DNA of 46,460 bases from an uncultured Agathobaculum sp. (lineage in GTDB: Bacteria > Bacillota > Clostridia > Oscillospirales > Butyricicoccaceae), in the NCBI GenBank assembly GCA_934504345.1, contig CAKSVR010000013.1, positions 1-46,460 of the forward strand, in the 5' to 3' direction. The notes beneath the pieces were generated by a model. That model was not told the origin of the DNA. It saw nothing but the letters and a program-made list of their open reading frames with translations, and ran no database searches. The position numbers and the translations under genes were made by a program. Positions 16,082 to 24,403 of the stretch are shown piece after piece; position 1 is the first letter of the stretch; each line of letters begins with the position of its first letter.

Positions 16082-17557
16082 TCAGTCCTGAATCGGAATC
16101 AGCAGCAGAGTGCGCTGCACGCTTTCTGCCTCTGCGGGCAGCTCATTTGCACAGCGTATCGCCTGCTCGGTCGTGCCGCAGCCCTTGGCGATGTCCCACA
16201 GCCGCGTTTCGTCCGTGATCTGCCGCAGCACCAGCGTTACACCGTGGCGGTCGTTTTCCTTGGGCTTTACCTCGAGGGACGAAATATGGCAGAACGTCAT
16301 GCGTGTCTGCGGCGCGGCTGTGCCGTTCGCCGTGAGAGTCACCAGCAGGCCGCGTTCTCCGGCTGCCGCAGCCCGTGCGGAGAGCCGAAGCTCCTCCGGC
16401 TCTCCGGGCGTATTGCACGGCATGGCAAGCGACAAGATGCGCTGTACAGCACAAAGCTGCTGATCGTCACCGAGGTATAGTACGCGGACAGCAGCCTTGA
16501 CCTGCAATTCACTGTCCGATACCCGCTTGGCGCCGCAGTAGACTGCCTGCGCTGCGATCACATGGGAAACGTGCTGTGCGGTCGGTACGGTTTCACTGGC
16601 TTCAGAGGTAAACGGCTGTACTGACGGCATATCCTGCAATACCGGGTGTTCGATCTGCGCGGAGAGCTCCTTGCCGGGTACATACATATCTTCGATACAG
16701 CATAGACGGCGCGGCTGCCGCAGCAGCACCATAGCCTGTGCGCTGATCGTGCTGGACAGCATACCGTCCGCCTCCAGCCGGCAGTTTGCCTCGGATACCG
16801 TCATGCGGACTTCGACAGGCGCGTTTTCCTCGGCTTCGGGCAGCTCAAGGATCTGGGTGAACGGCGTACTGCTGTGCAGCACCCGCACTGCATCATCCTC
16901 CTGCATGGCCAGACATTGCAGCACGGCATCTCCTTTGACAACAATGCGGCCATGCATGGCACGGCACTCGGATACCTGCATAGTGCAGTCGGTGTGCAGC
17001 AGAGAAAGCGCCGCCGCATCGTCCATCGGCACATCGTCCAATATGGTAACAGGATAGTTTCGCACTTGGTCGATCAGTGTCACATCGCACGAATGGCTCA
17101 GGCATTCCAGCTCATCCAGCTCGACCGACTCGGTCGCCTCACATTCCGCCTTGCAGTAACCTGCTGTCAGAAAGCACAGCTGCACACTGACACTGACCTT
17201 GCGGCTGTTGACCGCCTCGGCCTCGACCGAAGCTGGGCGGCAGGAAACCGCGCAGACGGATTCCGCCGTCAGTCCCTCGCATTCCTCGATATGGGCAAAG
17301 CTGATGGGCACGGACAGCTGCCGCAGCCTGCCGCCGTTCTCGGGCTCATACAGCACCGTCACCTGTACCGTACCGGATACCAGCAGGCGGTCGTTCTGCG
17401 GTGTCTGATCCTTGATCGCCGGGATACCGTAAGCGCACACGATGCGGCCGATGTCCGGAAAGGTGTCCGGCACGATGGCATCCGCGCTTTCCGTGCAGGC
17501 GGAGATATGTGACAGACGTTTATCGTAGTAACAGATGCTTGTTTGGTTCAGTTCCAT
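16082..17557 (-). CDS. sipL: SipL-like spore protein (DUF3794/SPOCS domains plus LysM)
   Basis: 491 residues from the ATG at 17557, which has AAAGGAGG 8 bases upstream; an in-frame extension to 17614 covers that site and is rejected. The N-terminal two thirds contain repeated DUF3794 (SPOCS) beta domains; VSGTVQVTVLYEP is a typical strand pair. The C-terminus is a LysM domain (LWDIAKGCGTTEQAIRCAN). This layout matches SipL of Clostridioides difficile, whose LysM domain binds SpoIVA and is needed for coat attachment. Being directly upstream of spoIVA in one operon supports the same role here. The residue-level SpoIVA contact cannot be verified by eye. Confidence 0.88.
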   Translation of the reverse strand: MELNQTSICYYDKRLSHISACTESADAIVPDTFPDIGRIVCAYGIPAIKDQTPQNDRLLVSGTVQVTVLYEPENGGRLRQLSVPISFAHIEECEGLTAESVCAVSCRPASVEAEAVNSRKVSVSVQLCFLTAGYCKAECEATESVELDELECLSHSCDVTLIDQVRNYPVTILDDVPMDDAAALSLLHTDCTMQVSECRAMHGRIVVKGDAVLQCLAMQEDDAVRVLHSSTPFTQILELPEAEENAPVEVRMTVSEANCRLEADGMLSSTISAQAMVLLRQPRRLCCIEDMYVPGKELSAQIEHPVLQDMPSVQPFTSEASETVPTAQHVSHVIAAQAVYCGAKRVSDSELQVKAAVRVLYLGDDQQLCAVQRILSLAMPCNTPGEPEELRLSARAAAAGERGLLVTLTANGTAAPQTRMTFCHISSLEVKPKENDRHGVTLVLRQITDETRLWDIAKGCGTTEQAIRCANELPAEAESVQRTLLLIPIQD

Positions 17558-17597
17558 TGATGCTGCCTCCTTTGGTTTCACTGCTGCTCCTGAATTA

Positions 17598-17626
17598 ACC
17601 ATATGACCGGGCATACGAAAATATGA
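17598..17626 (-). promoter_or_regulatory. Sigma-E-like promoter for sipL-spoIVA
   Basis: On the minus strand the -35 TCATATT (17626-17620) fits the sigma-E consensus KMATATT fully, followed by a 14-base spacer and a -10 CATATGGT (17605-17598), which matches CATA....T of the CATACAHT consensus. It lies about 40 bases upstream of the sipL start. Mother-cell sigma-E control is what is known for spoIVA elsewhere. Confidence 0.65.
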
Positions 17627-17698
17627 ACAGGCCGTTTCAGATTTGTGTCACGTTTGCCTGCACCGCCGCTTATACTGACAGCAGGAGCGTGATGCGCT

Positions 17699-17845
17699 AT
17701 GTTCTGCCGTGGGCAGGCGATCGGTCTTGCCGTGTTTGCGTTTGGAGTGGGACTGCTGCTCGGCGTTCTGCTCCCGTCCTGCCTGTGGGTGTGGCTGGCT
17801 GCGCTGGCCGTGATCGCGGCGGGGCTGTTCCTGTTTCAGTGCTGA
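17699..17845 (+). CDS. 48-residue membrane peptide upstream of spoVM
   Basis: ATG at 17699, TGA at 17843-17845. The peptide is almost entirely hydrophobic: two membrane segments (about residues 7-24 and 28-46) separated by LPSC, with Cys at 3, 28 and 48. AGGAG lies about 11 bases upstream. It ends 14 bases before the spoVM start, with the spoVM Shine-Dalgarno directly after its stop, so the two are probably co-transcribed. I do not recognise the family. A two-helix peptide beside spoVM may be another forespore-membrane factor, but that is only inference from position. Confidence 0.5.
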   Translation: MFCRGQAIGLAVFAFGVGLLLGVLLPSCLWVWLAALAVIAAGLFLFQC

Positions 17846-17859
17846 AAGGAGGATGCACG

Positions 17860-17940
17860 ATGATGAAAGTGGTCGTATGGAAGAGCCCGAAATACTTACG
17901 GGGCATTCTGTGCTGTCTGTTTCATGTAAACCGGGCATAA
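17860..17940 (+). CDS. spoVM: Stage V sporulation protein M (SpoVM)
   Basis: A 26-codon gene too short for ordinary gene callers. SpoVM is an amphipathic helix that binds the curved forespore membrane and anchors SpoIVA. The product begins M-M-K-V-V-V-W-K-S-P-K-Y-L-R-G-I-L and matches the pattern of the 26-residue Bacillus protein (K-L-P-K-F-L-G-G-I-V): a short strand, the Pro that caps the helix, K-[YF]-L, then Gly and a hydrophobic helix. AGGAGG lies 7 bases before the first ATG; a second ATG follows at 17863 and may be the real start. Location next to sipL-spoIVA supports the call. It has CC in the helix, which Bacillus SpoVM lacks. Confidence 0.8.
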   Translation: MMKVVVWKSPKYLRGILCCLFHVNRA

Positions 17941-17943
17941 AGG

Positions 17944-17983
17944 AAAGCGCATTTGCAGATTTGTTCTGCAAATGCGCTTTTGA
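17944..17983. terminator. Bidirectional terminator between spoVM and dut
   Basis: A perfect 16-bp stem (17944-17959 with 17965-17980) around loop TTTGT, A-rich on the left and T-rich on the right. It can serve both the + strand spoVM transcript and the - strand nrd-dut transcript. Confidence 0.9.
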
Positions 17984-17998
17984 CTGTTTGAACGGATA

Positions 17999-18514
17999 TT
18001 ACTTTTTCTCGGTCGTGCTGCCGAAGCCGCCGGTGCGTTCACCGTCTGCATCGTCGTCTACGGTGATGCCGAACGGCAGGAAGATGCCCTGTGCAAAGCC
18101 GTCGCCTGCGGCAACGGTCAGGGTCTTGCCGTTATTATCATCGCTGGTCATCTTGATCAGGATGTGGCCCTCGTTGTTCGCCTCGAAGTAGTCACTGTCG
18201 ATAATGCCGACCGTGTTGTCCAGCTGCAGGCGATGGCGGAAGCCCAGACCCGAACGCGGATACAGGCTCAGCACCCAGCCGTCCTCGATCATCACACGGA
18301 TACCGGTCGGAATGAGGATGGTTTCATGCGGCACGAGCGTAAAGCCCTCCGGCGCAAAGAAATCATAACCGGCGGAACCCTTGGTCGCACGGCGCGGCAG
18401 GCGGATGTTCTCGTAGACTTTTTTTGCTTCCGATGCGCTGCGGCGGGTCGCAGTGCACCAGTCACGGATAAACTGTTCCTCGGATACCTTGAAAAACTGT
18501 GCGATCTGTTGCAT
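17999..18514 (-). CDS. dut: dUTP diphosphatase (trimeric dUTPase)
   Basis: Hydrolyses dUTP to dUMP, keeping uracil out of DNA and supplying dTMP synthesis. 171 residues with all five motifs in order: KGSAGYDFFAPE, YPRSGLGFR, NTVGIIDSDY, GDGFAQGIFLP, and the C-terminal RTGGFGSTT with its Phe. About 35 extra N-terminal residues precede motif 1. AAAGGAG lies about 9 bases before the ATG. It is the third gene of an nrdD-nrdG-dut operon (16 bases after nrdG), so reduction of ribonucleotides and dUTP clean-up are co-expressed. Confidence 0.95.
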   Translation of the reverse strand: MQQIAQFFKVSEEQFIRDWCTATRRSASEAKKVYENIRLPRRATKGSAGYDFFAPEGFTLVPHETILIPTGIRVMIEDGWVLSLYPRSGLGFRHRLQLDNTVGIIDSDYFEANNEGHILIKMTSDDNNGKTLTVAAGDGFAQGIFLPFGITVDDDADGERTGGFGSTTEKK

Positions 18515-18530
18515 AATTCAGCACTCCTTT

Positions 18531-19025
18531 TTATTCATCGTCATGCAGGACGATACTGTTTGCGGCAAGCGTGCGCGCCACATCGATCACGCGCTGGTTG
18601 GCACTGCCGCGCCAGTGAAGCTGCGGATCAGCCTGTGCCTGAACAAACCGGCCGTCGATCAGCACATCGATCTGATCGAGGAACGGCAGCCACTTGATCT
18701 CCTCCCAGCGGTAGCCGGTGTACAGCCAGATGGTCTTGGTCGGAAACTTCTGCCGGATCTCATGGCACAGCTCGCTGATCTCCTCGCGGTTGCCGGGGAA
18801 CAGCGGATCGCCGCCGGAAAATGTGATGCCGGAGATGTGGTCCTTGCTGAGCTCAGCGAACAGCTCGTCCTTTGCCGCCTGATCAAACGACAGGCCGCCC
18901 TCCGCATCCCATGTGATCGGATTGTGGCAGCCCGGGCAGGCGTGTCCGCAGCCAGCGACCCACAGCACAACGCGCAGACCGTCGCCGTTGAGCATATCGT
19001 CCTTGGTTATATTGTGATACTGCAT
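18531..19025 (-). CDS. nrdG: Anaerobic ribonucleotide reductase activating protein
   Basis: Radical SAM enzyme that generates the glycyl radical on NrdD. It has 164 residues, usual for NrdG. The iron-sulfur motif CX3CX2C is at Cys26, Cys30 and Cys33 (CGHACPGCHN). ISGITFSGGDPL carries the SAM-binding GGDP motif. It begins 5 bases after the nrdD stop with only a weak Shine-Dalgarno, so translation probably depends on reinitiation from nrdD. Oxygen-sensitive; acts in the cytoplasm. Confidence 0.96.
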   Translation of the reverse strand: MQYHNITKDDMLNGDGLRVVLWVAGCGHACPGCHNPITWDAEGGLSFDQAAKDELFAELSKDHISGITFSGGDPLFPGNREEISELCHEIRQKFPTKTIWLYTGYRWEEIKWLPFLDQIDVLIDGRFVQAQADPQLHWRGSANQRVIDVARTLAANSIVLHDDE

Positions 19026-19030
19026 TCGTG

Positions 19031-21151
19031 TTACATACTCTTTCTTTCTGCGATTTCGGCCATCTTGGCATCGTTGAGGCGCGTATCGCCCTTAACGCGA
19101 GAGTAGGAAAGATAGCCGTTCATTCTCTCGATTTTGGTAAGATTGCGGCTGCCGCACTTCGGGCAGACATCCATGGAAAGCTCCTCATGGCCGCAGTCGT
19201 CACAGTACGCGAGTGACAGGTTGACACCCTCGTAAAAGCCCTTTGCCATCGCGCGGCGCACCAGCGAACGGATGGCCTCGCGGTTGTAGTCGATCGGATA
19301 CTTGACGTACTGGATCTTGCCGCCGTTGCACAGGTTCCAGAACCGGCCCTCAAGATCCTGCTTCTGGATCGGCGTCAGCTCCTCGGTAACGTGGCAGTGG
19401 AAGCTGTTGGATACATACGGACGGTCGGAAACACCTTCGATGATGCCGTATTTCTTGCGGAACTGCTCAACCTGCAAACCGCACAGGCTTTCGGCCGGCG
19501 TGCCGTAGATGGCATACAGGTTGCCGTCCTCGTTTTTGAACTGCTCGACCTTTTTATTGATATATTCGAGCGTTTCGAGTGCAAACCGGCCATCCTCGGC
19601 AAGCGATTTGCCGTTATAGAGCTCCTGAAGCTCGTTGAGCGCTGTGATGCCGAACGATGCGGTCGCGGTCTTCATGATCGGCTTGATCTTGTCCGACGGC
19701 TTGAGGTGTCCGCCGTAGAAACCGCCCTCGCAGTAGGCCAGCGGGTTGGTCGAGGCACGCATTTCACCAAGGTAAGCGTAAGTGCGGATGTGCAGCTTGC
19801 GGATGAGCTCCAGATAATAGTCGAGCACCTCGCGGAACGGGCGGCTCTCCTGCTGAGCCTTGGCGTAGATCATCGGCAGGTGCAGCGACACCGCACCGAT
19901 GTTCCAGCGGCCGACAAATACCGGCTTGTCATCCTCGTCTGCGGGCTTCATGCCGCCGCGCTCGTACCACGGAGAAAGGAAAGCACGGCAGCCCATCGGG
20001 CTGACGATCGCGCCGTACTTTTTGTACATACTCGGCACATAACCCTCACCGGTGAGCGAAAGCCAGTCCGGATACATCGCGCGGGACGAGCACAGGATGC
20101 CGGCTTCGAATACGTCCTCGAGCGGCTTACCGGGTCCGTGCAGATTTTCGTCGTACAGGAATACGATCTTCGGGAACAGTACGGGCTTCTTCTGACCCTT
20201 TTTACCCTGACCCTTGCGGCGCACGTTCAGCATGGTGATGGAGGCCAGCTTTGCGAATCGGCCCGTGCCGGTGCCCATCGTCATAGTGATGAACGGATAA
20301 TCGCCGCGGCTGGATGCTACGGTGTTGAACTTGTACTCCCAGCCCTGGAAACCCTGCTCGAAGTCGTTGAGGATGTCCGCCATGACTTCCTTTTCGACCG
20401 TGTCAGCATCCAGACCCAGACGGGTGTACTTCTCGGTCAGCATTTTGTAGCTGCGCTCGGCGTAGGGCTCGAGCAGCAGATCGACCGACGGCACGGTGAA
20501 GCCGCCGTACTGCTGGCTGGCCGCAGAAAGCACGATGTCGCCGATAACGTCAAACGCAACGTTGAGCGTTTTCGGTTCGTTGTACCACAGATTGCCCATC
20601 TCGAAGCCGTCCTTGAGGACACTGGCAACGTTGAACAGACAGCAGTTCATCGTATCGCGGCGGGCGGACATATCATGGACGTAAATATAGCCGTCCCGGC
20701 AGGCCTGAAGCTCCTCGGTGTTCATAAAGAACTTCTGGTACAGCTCCTTGTTGAGCTGGTTGAAGATCAGGCTGCGCTTGGTGGAAACCAGCGCGGAATC
20801 CGTGTTGGAGTTCTCCTTGTCGCCGATATACATGATAGACTGGCTTTTTTGATATACGCTGTCCAGCATACCAACAAAATCCTGCTTGTAGTTGCGGTAA
20901 TCGCGGTAGCTCTTGGCGACCTCCGGGCGCACCGCCTCCAGCGCGGACTCGACGATGTTGTGCATCTGCCAGATCTGCACATCGGTCATGTGGTGGTCAC
21001 GGATATAGCCCTCCACATGGTCGCAGATAGATTTGAGTTCGTCCTCTGTAAAGTTGTAGAGGACACGATTTGCCGACTTATTAACGGCGATAACAACCTT
21101 TTGGATGTTGAACGGTTCTTTGGTGTGATCTTTTTTGACAACTCGAACCAT
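19031..21151 (-). CDS. nrdD: Anaerobic ribonucleoside-triphosphate reductase
   Basis: Reduces NTPs to dNTPs without oxygen through a glycyl radical. I start at 21151 (MVRVVKKDHT), 706 residues, because AGAGGAAG lies 8 bases upstream; an ATG nine codons earlier would overlap it. An ATP-cone allosteric domain covers residues 1-90. The C-terminus has a zinc site (Cys650, 653, 663, 666; CDDCG...CPKCG) and the glycyl-radical loop NGYL with Gly679. The catalytic barrel lies between. It is the first gene of nrdD-nrdG-dut, divergent from the hydrogenase-maturation operon. Confidence 0.96.
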   Translation of the reverse strand: MVRVVKKDHTKEPFNIQKVVIAVNKSANRVLYNFTEDELKSICDHVEGYIRDHHMTDVQIWQMHNIVESALEAVRPEVAKSYRDYRNYKQDFVGMLDSVYQKSQSIMYIGDKENSNTDSALVSTKRSLIFNQLNKELYQKFFMNTEELQACRDGYIYVHDMSARRDTMNCCLFNVASVLKDGFEMGNLWYNEPKTLNVAFDVIGDIVLSAASQQYGGFTVPSVDLLLEPYAERSYKMLTEKYTRLGLDADTVEKEVMADILNDFEQGFQGWEYKFNTVASSRGDYPFITMTMGTGTGRFAKLASITMLNVRRKGQGKKGQKKPVLFPKIVFLYDENLHGPGKPLEDVFEAGILCSSRAMYPDWLSLTGEGYVPSMYKKYGAIVSPMGCRAFLSPWYERGGMKPADEDDKPVFVGRWNIGAVSLHLPMIYAKAQQESRPFREVLDYYLELIRKLHIRTYAYLGEMRASTNPLAYCEGGFYGGHLKPSDKIKPIMKTATASFGITALNELQELYNGKSLAEDGRFALETLEYINKKVEQFKNEDGNLYAIYGTPAESLCGLQVEQFRKKYGIIEGVSDRPYVSNSFHCHVTEELTPIQKQDLEGRFWNLCNGGKIQYVKYPIDYNREAIRSLVRRAMAKGFYEGVNLSLAYCDDCGHEELSMDVCPKCGSRNLTKIERMNGYLSYSRVKGDTRLNDAKMAEIAERKSM

Positions 21152-21187
21152 GCAGTGTTCTTCCTCTCTAAATTTCATACGTTCATC

Positions 21188-21198
21188 ATTATATCACA
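21188..21198 (-). promoter_or_regulatory. Extended -10 promoter of nrdD
   Basis: On the minus strand TGTGATATAAT is a full TRTGnTATAAT extended -10, about 37 bases before the nrdD ATG. The -35 is poor, as is usual with extended -10 promoters. I looked for an NrdR-box pair and did not find a convincing one. Confidence 0.7.
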
Positions 21199-21389
21199 TT
21201 GTTCGACAAAAAGCGAACAAAAAAGCACTGTGCTGTCAGGGCACGGTAGAAATCGCACCGACCCATATATCATGTGCTGCTATTGCATTGTACCATACAA
21301 GATGTAGTTTTGGAAGAACAAAATTCGACAAATTTTTCTGTGCATATTTTTGAGAGAAAAAATCTTTGTGAAAATTTTGTCGTTTTCGC

Positions 21390-21419
21390 TTGCATCCGAT
21401 GCGCGCAATCGCGTATAAT
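21390..21419 (+). promoter_or_regulatory. Promoter of the hydrogenase-maturation operon
   Basis: -35 TTGCAT (21390-21395), 18-base spacer, -10 TATAAT (21414-21419). Transcription would start near 21426, giving a leader of about 150 bases before the first gene. Confidence 0.7.
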
Positions 21420-21425
21420 GGATGT

Positions 21426-21576
21426 AAATCGTCCTGACAGTAAGCCTCTGCGCTCGCAGATCCTGCATGAAAGGAGCCGCCGATACAGTATTTTCGCGTT
21501 TTCCGTTCCGGAGAGCGCTCTCTGTGCACGACTGCGCCTTTCAGGGCGCAGTTATTTTTTATTTCGAGGTGTTTTT
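21426..21576 (+). promoter_or_regulatory. Structured leader with terminator-like hairpin (possible attenuator)
   Basis: The leader holds a small CTGC-GCTC-GCAG hairpin (21448-21459), a TCCT/AGGA hairpin (21461-21474), a GAGAGCGCTCTC palindrome (21511-21522), and then an intrinsic-terminator-like stem ACTGCGCC/GGCGCAGT (21531-21538 with 21545-21552) followed by TATTTTTT. The upstream CTGCGC and CGCAG can each pair with an arm of the terminator, giving mutually exclusive folds. Its shape suggests transcription attenuation or a riboswitch, but it matches no class I know, and a promoter-proximal leaky terminator of some upstream transcript remains possible. Confidence 0.5.
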
Positions 21577-21834
21577 ATGCAGACAAGAGTTGCCGTAATG
21601 GGCATTGTGGTAGAAAATACCGACTCCGTTGAACGGCTCAACACGCTGCTGCACGAGTACGGCAGCTACATCATCGGGCGCATGGGCATTCCCTATCGCG
21701 CACGCAATATCAATATCGTATCCATCGCCATTGATGCGCCGCAGGATGTGATCTCGGCTCTGTCCGGCAAGATCGGCAATCTGGACGGCATCAGTGTCAA
21801 AACCGCTTATTCCAATGTGCAGAGCGATGAATAA
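21577..21834 (+). CDS. TM1266-family iron-only hydrogenase system regulator
   Basis: 85-residue ACT-like protein: TRVAVMGIVVEN, LNTLLHEYGSYIIGRMGIPY and DAPQDVISALSGKIG are typical of the small protein encoded with HydE/F/G in many anaerobes. A regulatory role is usual by name, based on an ACT/NikR-C-like fold that may bind a small ligand; the target is not known. I start at 21577 with GAGGTG upstream; the longer open frame reaches back into the leader and is rejected. Its stop overlaps the hydE start by 8 bases. Confidence 0.9.
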   Translation: MQTRVAVMGIVVENTDSVERLNTLLHEYGSYIIGRMGIPYRARNINIVSIAIDAPQDVISALSGKIGNLDGISVKTAYSNVQSDE

Positions 21835-22873
21835 GGCAAAGCAGCTCATCGACCGGCTGGAGGCGCAGCACAGCCTGCCGATAGAGGAATACGAATATCT
21901 GATCGAGAACCAGAGCGATGAACTTGCCGCTTATGCGGCCGAGAAGGCTGCCGCTGCGCGCTATCGCATATACGGCAATGATGTTTACATCCGCGGACTC
22001 ATTGAGATCGGCAATATCTGCCGCAACGACTGCTATTACTGCGGCATTCGCCGCTCCAACGCTGCGTGCGACCGCTACCGCCTGACCGAAGAGCAGATAC
22101 TGGACTGCGCCCGTGAGGGCTACGCGCTCGGTTTCCGCACCTTTGTCATGCAGGGCGGTGAGGACAGCGCGTTTTCGGTTGACATAATCTGCCGCATCGT
22201 GCGCCGCATCAAGACAGAGTTTCCGGACTGCGCCGTCACGCTGTCGCTCGGTGAATTTCCACGCGAGGCTTATCAGGCGATGTTCGATGCGGGCGCGGAC
22301 CGTTATCTGCTTCGTCACGAAACGGCCGACAAGGCGCATTATGAAAAGCTGCATCCGTCCTCCATGTCGTTCGAAAACCGTATGCGCTGCCTGCACGATT
22401 TGAAGGACATCGGCTACCAGACCGGCTGCGGCTTCATGGTCGGTTCGCCGTACCAGACGGCACGAACACTCGCCGAGGACTTGAAGTTCATCGAGAAATT
22501 TCAGCCTGAAATGTGCGGCATCGGCCCGTTCATCCCGCAGAAAGACACGCCGTTCCGTGATTTTCCAGCCGGAACGTGCGAACAAACAGTATATCTGCTG
22601 TCGCTGCTGCGACTCATGCAGCCGAATCTGCTGCTGCCCGCCACAACGGCGCTCGGCACGATTCGATCGGACGGCCGCGAGCGCGGCTTGCAGGCCGGTG
22701 CGAATGTAGTCATGCCCAATCTGTCCCCGCTTGGGGTACGCAAAAAATATGCACTGTATGACGGTAAACTCTGTACCGGCGAGGAAGCCGCGCAGTGCAT
22801 CGGCTGTCTGTCGCGCCGTGTCGCATCGGTCGGCTGTCGTATCGTCACCGCACGCGGCGACATCATCCGATAA
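21827..22873 (+). CDS. hydE: [FeFe]-hydrogenase maturase HydE
   Basis: Radical SAM enzyme required to build the 2Fe subcluster of the H-cluster, acting with HydG and HydF. It has 348 residues from the ATG inside the regulator's end. The cluster motif CX3CX2C is Cys65, Cys69, Cys72 (CRNDCYYCG). MQGGEDS is the GGE SAM-contact segment. The barrel continues with LRHETADKAHYEKLHP, characteristic of HydE. No hydrogenase structural gene is in the window, so the target enzyme is encoded elsewhere. Confidence 0.96.
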   Translation: MNKAKQLIDRLEAQHSLPIEEYEYLIENQSDELAAYAAEKAAAARYRIYGNDVYIRGLIEIGNICRNDCYYCGIRRSNAACDRYRLTEEQILDCAREGYALGFRTFVMQGGEDSAFSVDIICRIVRRIKTEFPDCAVTLSLGEFPREAYQAMFDAGADRYLLRHETADKAHYEKLHPSSMSFENRMRCLHDLKDIGYQTGCGFMVGSPYQTARTLAEDLKFIEKFQPEMCGIGPFIPQKDTPFRDFPAGTCEQTVYLLSLLRLMQPNLLLPATTALGTIRSDGRERGLQAGANVVMPNLSPLGVRKKYALYDGKLCTGEEAAQCIGCLSRRVASVGCRIVTARGDIIR

Positions 22874-22942
22874 CATATTATTTAAGGGATTCTGACGGAA
22901 AGAGCAATCTCTGACCGCAAGACAAGAAAGGAAATAGAAACA

Positions 22943-24391
22943 ATGGCTCAATACGATTCCAAATCCCTCCATGCGGAGGAGTTTATCAACCACGAGGAAA
23001 TTCTCGAAACCCTGCAATACGCCGAGGCCAACAAGCACAACGCGGAACTGATTGACAGCATTCTGGAGAAAGCCCGTCCGCAGAAAACGGCCACCGGCAT
23101 ACACTGTGCCGGTCTGACCCACCGCGAGGCCTCCGTGCTGCTGGCGTGTGACATCCCCGAAAAGATCGAGGAGATGTATCGTCTGGCTGAGGAGATCAAG
23201 CTGGCGTTCTACGGCAACCGCATCGTGATGTTCGCACCGCTGTATCTGTCGAATTACTGCGTGAACGGCTGCGTTTACTGTCCGTATCATGCAAAAAACC
23301 GCCATATCACCCGTAAAAAGCTGACACAGGAGGAAGTTGCCCGCGAAGTCATCGCTTTGCAGGATATGGGTCACAAGCGCCTTGCCATCGAGGCCGGTGA
23401 GGACCCGGTGAACAACCCGATCGAGTACATTCTGGAGTGCATCAACACCATTTACTCCATCAAGCACAAGAACGGCGCAATCCGCCGCGTGAATGTCAAT
23501 ATTGCGGCAACAACGGTCGAGAATTACCGCAAGCTCAAGGAGGCCGGTATCGGCACCTATATCCTGTTTCAGGAAACCTACCACAAGCAGAGCTATCTCA
23601 AGCTGCATCCGGTGGGCCCGAAGCACGATTACGATTATCATACCGAGGCGATGGACCGTGCGATGGACGGCGGCATTGACGACGTTGGTCTGGGCGTGCT
23701 GTTCGGTCTGGAGATGTACAAATATGAGTTTGCCGGTCTGCTCATGCACGCCGAGCATCTGGAGGCCGTGCACGGTGTCGGCCCGCACACCATCAGCGTG
23801 CCGCGCATCAAGCGTGCCGACGACATTGACCCGGATGTATTCGACAACGGTCTGAGCAACGAGCTGTTCGCAAAGGTCATCGCCTGCATCCGCATTGCCG
23901 TGCCGTACACCGGCATGATCATCTCCACCCGCGAGAGCCAGCAGGTGCGCGAGAAAGCGCTCGGTCTGGGCATTTCGCAGATCAGCGGCGCATCCCGCAC
24001 CTCGGTCGGCGGCTATGAGGAAGAAGAACGTCCGCACGACTCCGAGCAGTTCGATGTATCCGATCAGCGTTCGCTGGACGAAGTCGTAAACTGGCTGATG
24101 CAGCTGGGCTTTATCCCGTCGTTCTGCACGGCCTGCTATCGCGAGGGCCGCACCGGCGACCGCTTTATGAGCCTGTGCAAGAGCGGCCAGATCCTCAACT
24201 GCTGCCACCCGAATGCACTGATGACGCTTGCCGAGTATCTGGTCGATTACGCCAGCGAGGACACCAAGCGGGTCGGCATGGAGCTGATTCAGGAGGAGCT
24301 TAAAAAAATCCCGCGCGACAAGGTACGCAAAATTGCAGCCGAGCACATCAAGGATATTTGCAGCTCCAACCGCCGCGATTTCCGTTTTTAA
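22943..24391 (+). CDS. hydG: [FeFe]-hydrogenase maturase HydG
   Basis: Radical SAM tyrosine lyase that makes the CO and cyanide ligands of the H-cluster on an iron-cysteine auxiliary cluster. It has 482 residues. The radical SAM motif is Cys106, Cys110, Cys113 (CVNGCVYC). The C-terminus carries the auxiliary-cluster cysteines in CTACYREGRTG and NCCHPNAL. FQETYHKQSYLKLHP is typical of HydG. AAAGGAAA precedes the ATG by about 10 bases. A 69-base gap separates it from hydE, without an obvious terminator, so it remains part of the same operon. Confidence 0.97.
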   Translation: MAQYDSKSLHAEEFINHEEILETLQYAEANKHNAELIDSILEKARPQKTATGIHCAGLTHREASVLLACDIPEKIEEMYRLAEEIKLAFYGNRIVMFAPLYLSNYCVNGCVYCPYHAKNRHITRKKLTQEEVAREVIALQDMGHKRLAIEAGEDPVNNPIEYILECINTIYSIKHKNGAIRRVNVNIAATTVENYRKLKEAGIGTYILFQETYHKQSYLKLHPVGPKHDYDYHTEAMDRAMDGGIDDVGLGVLFGLEMYKYEFAGLLMHAEHLEAVHGVGPHTISVPRIKRADDIDPDVFDNGLSNELFAKVIACIRIAVPYTGMIISTRESQQVREKALGLGISQISGASRTSVGGYEEEERPHDSEQFDVSDQRSLDEVVNWLMQLGFIPSFCTACYREGRTGDRFMSLCKSGQILNCCHPNALMTLAEYLVDYASEDTKRVGMELIQEELKKIPRDKVRKIAAEHIKDICSSNRRDFRF

Positions 24392-24403
24392 GGAGGAATT
24401 CCA

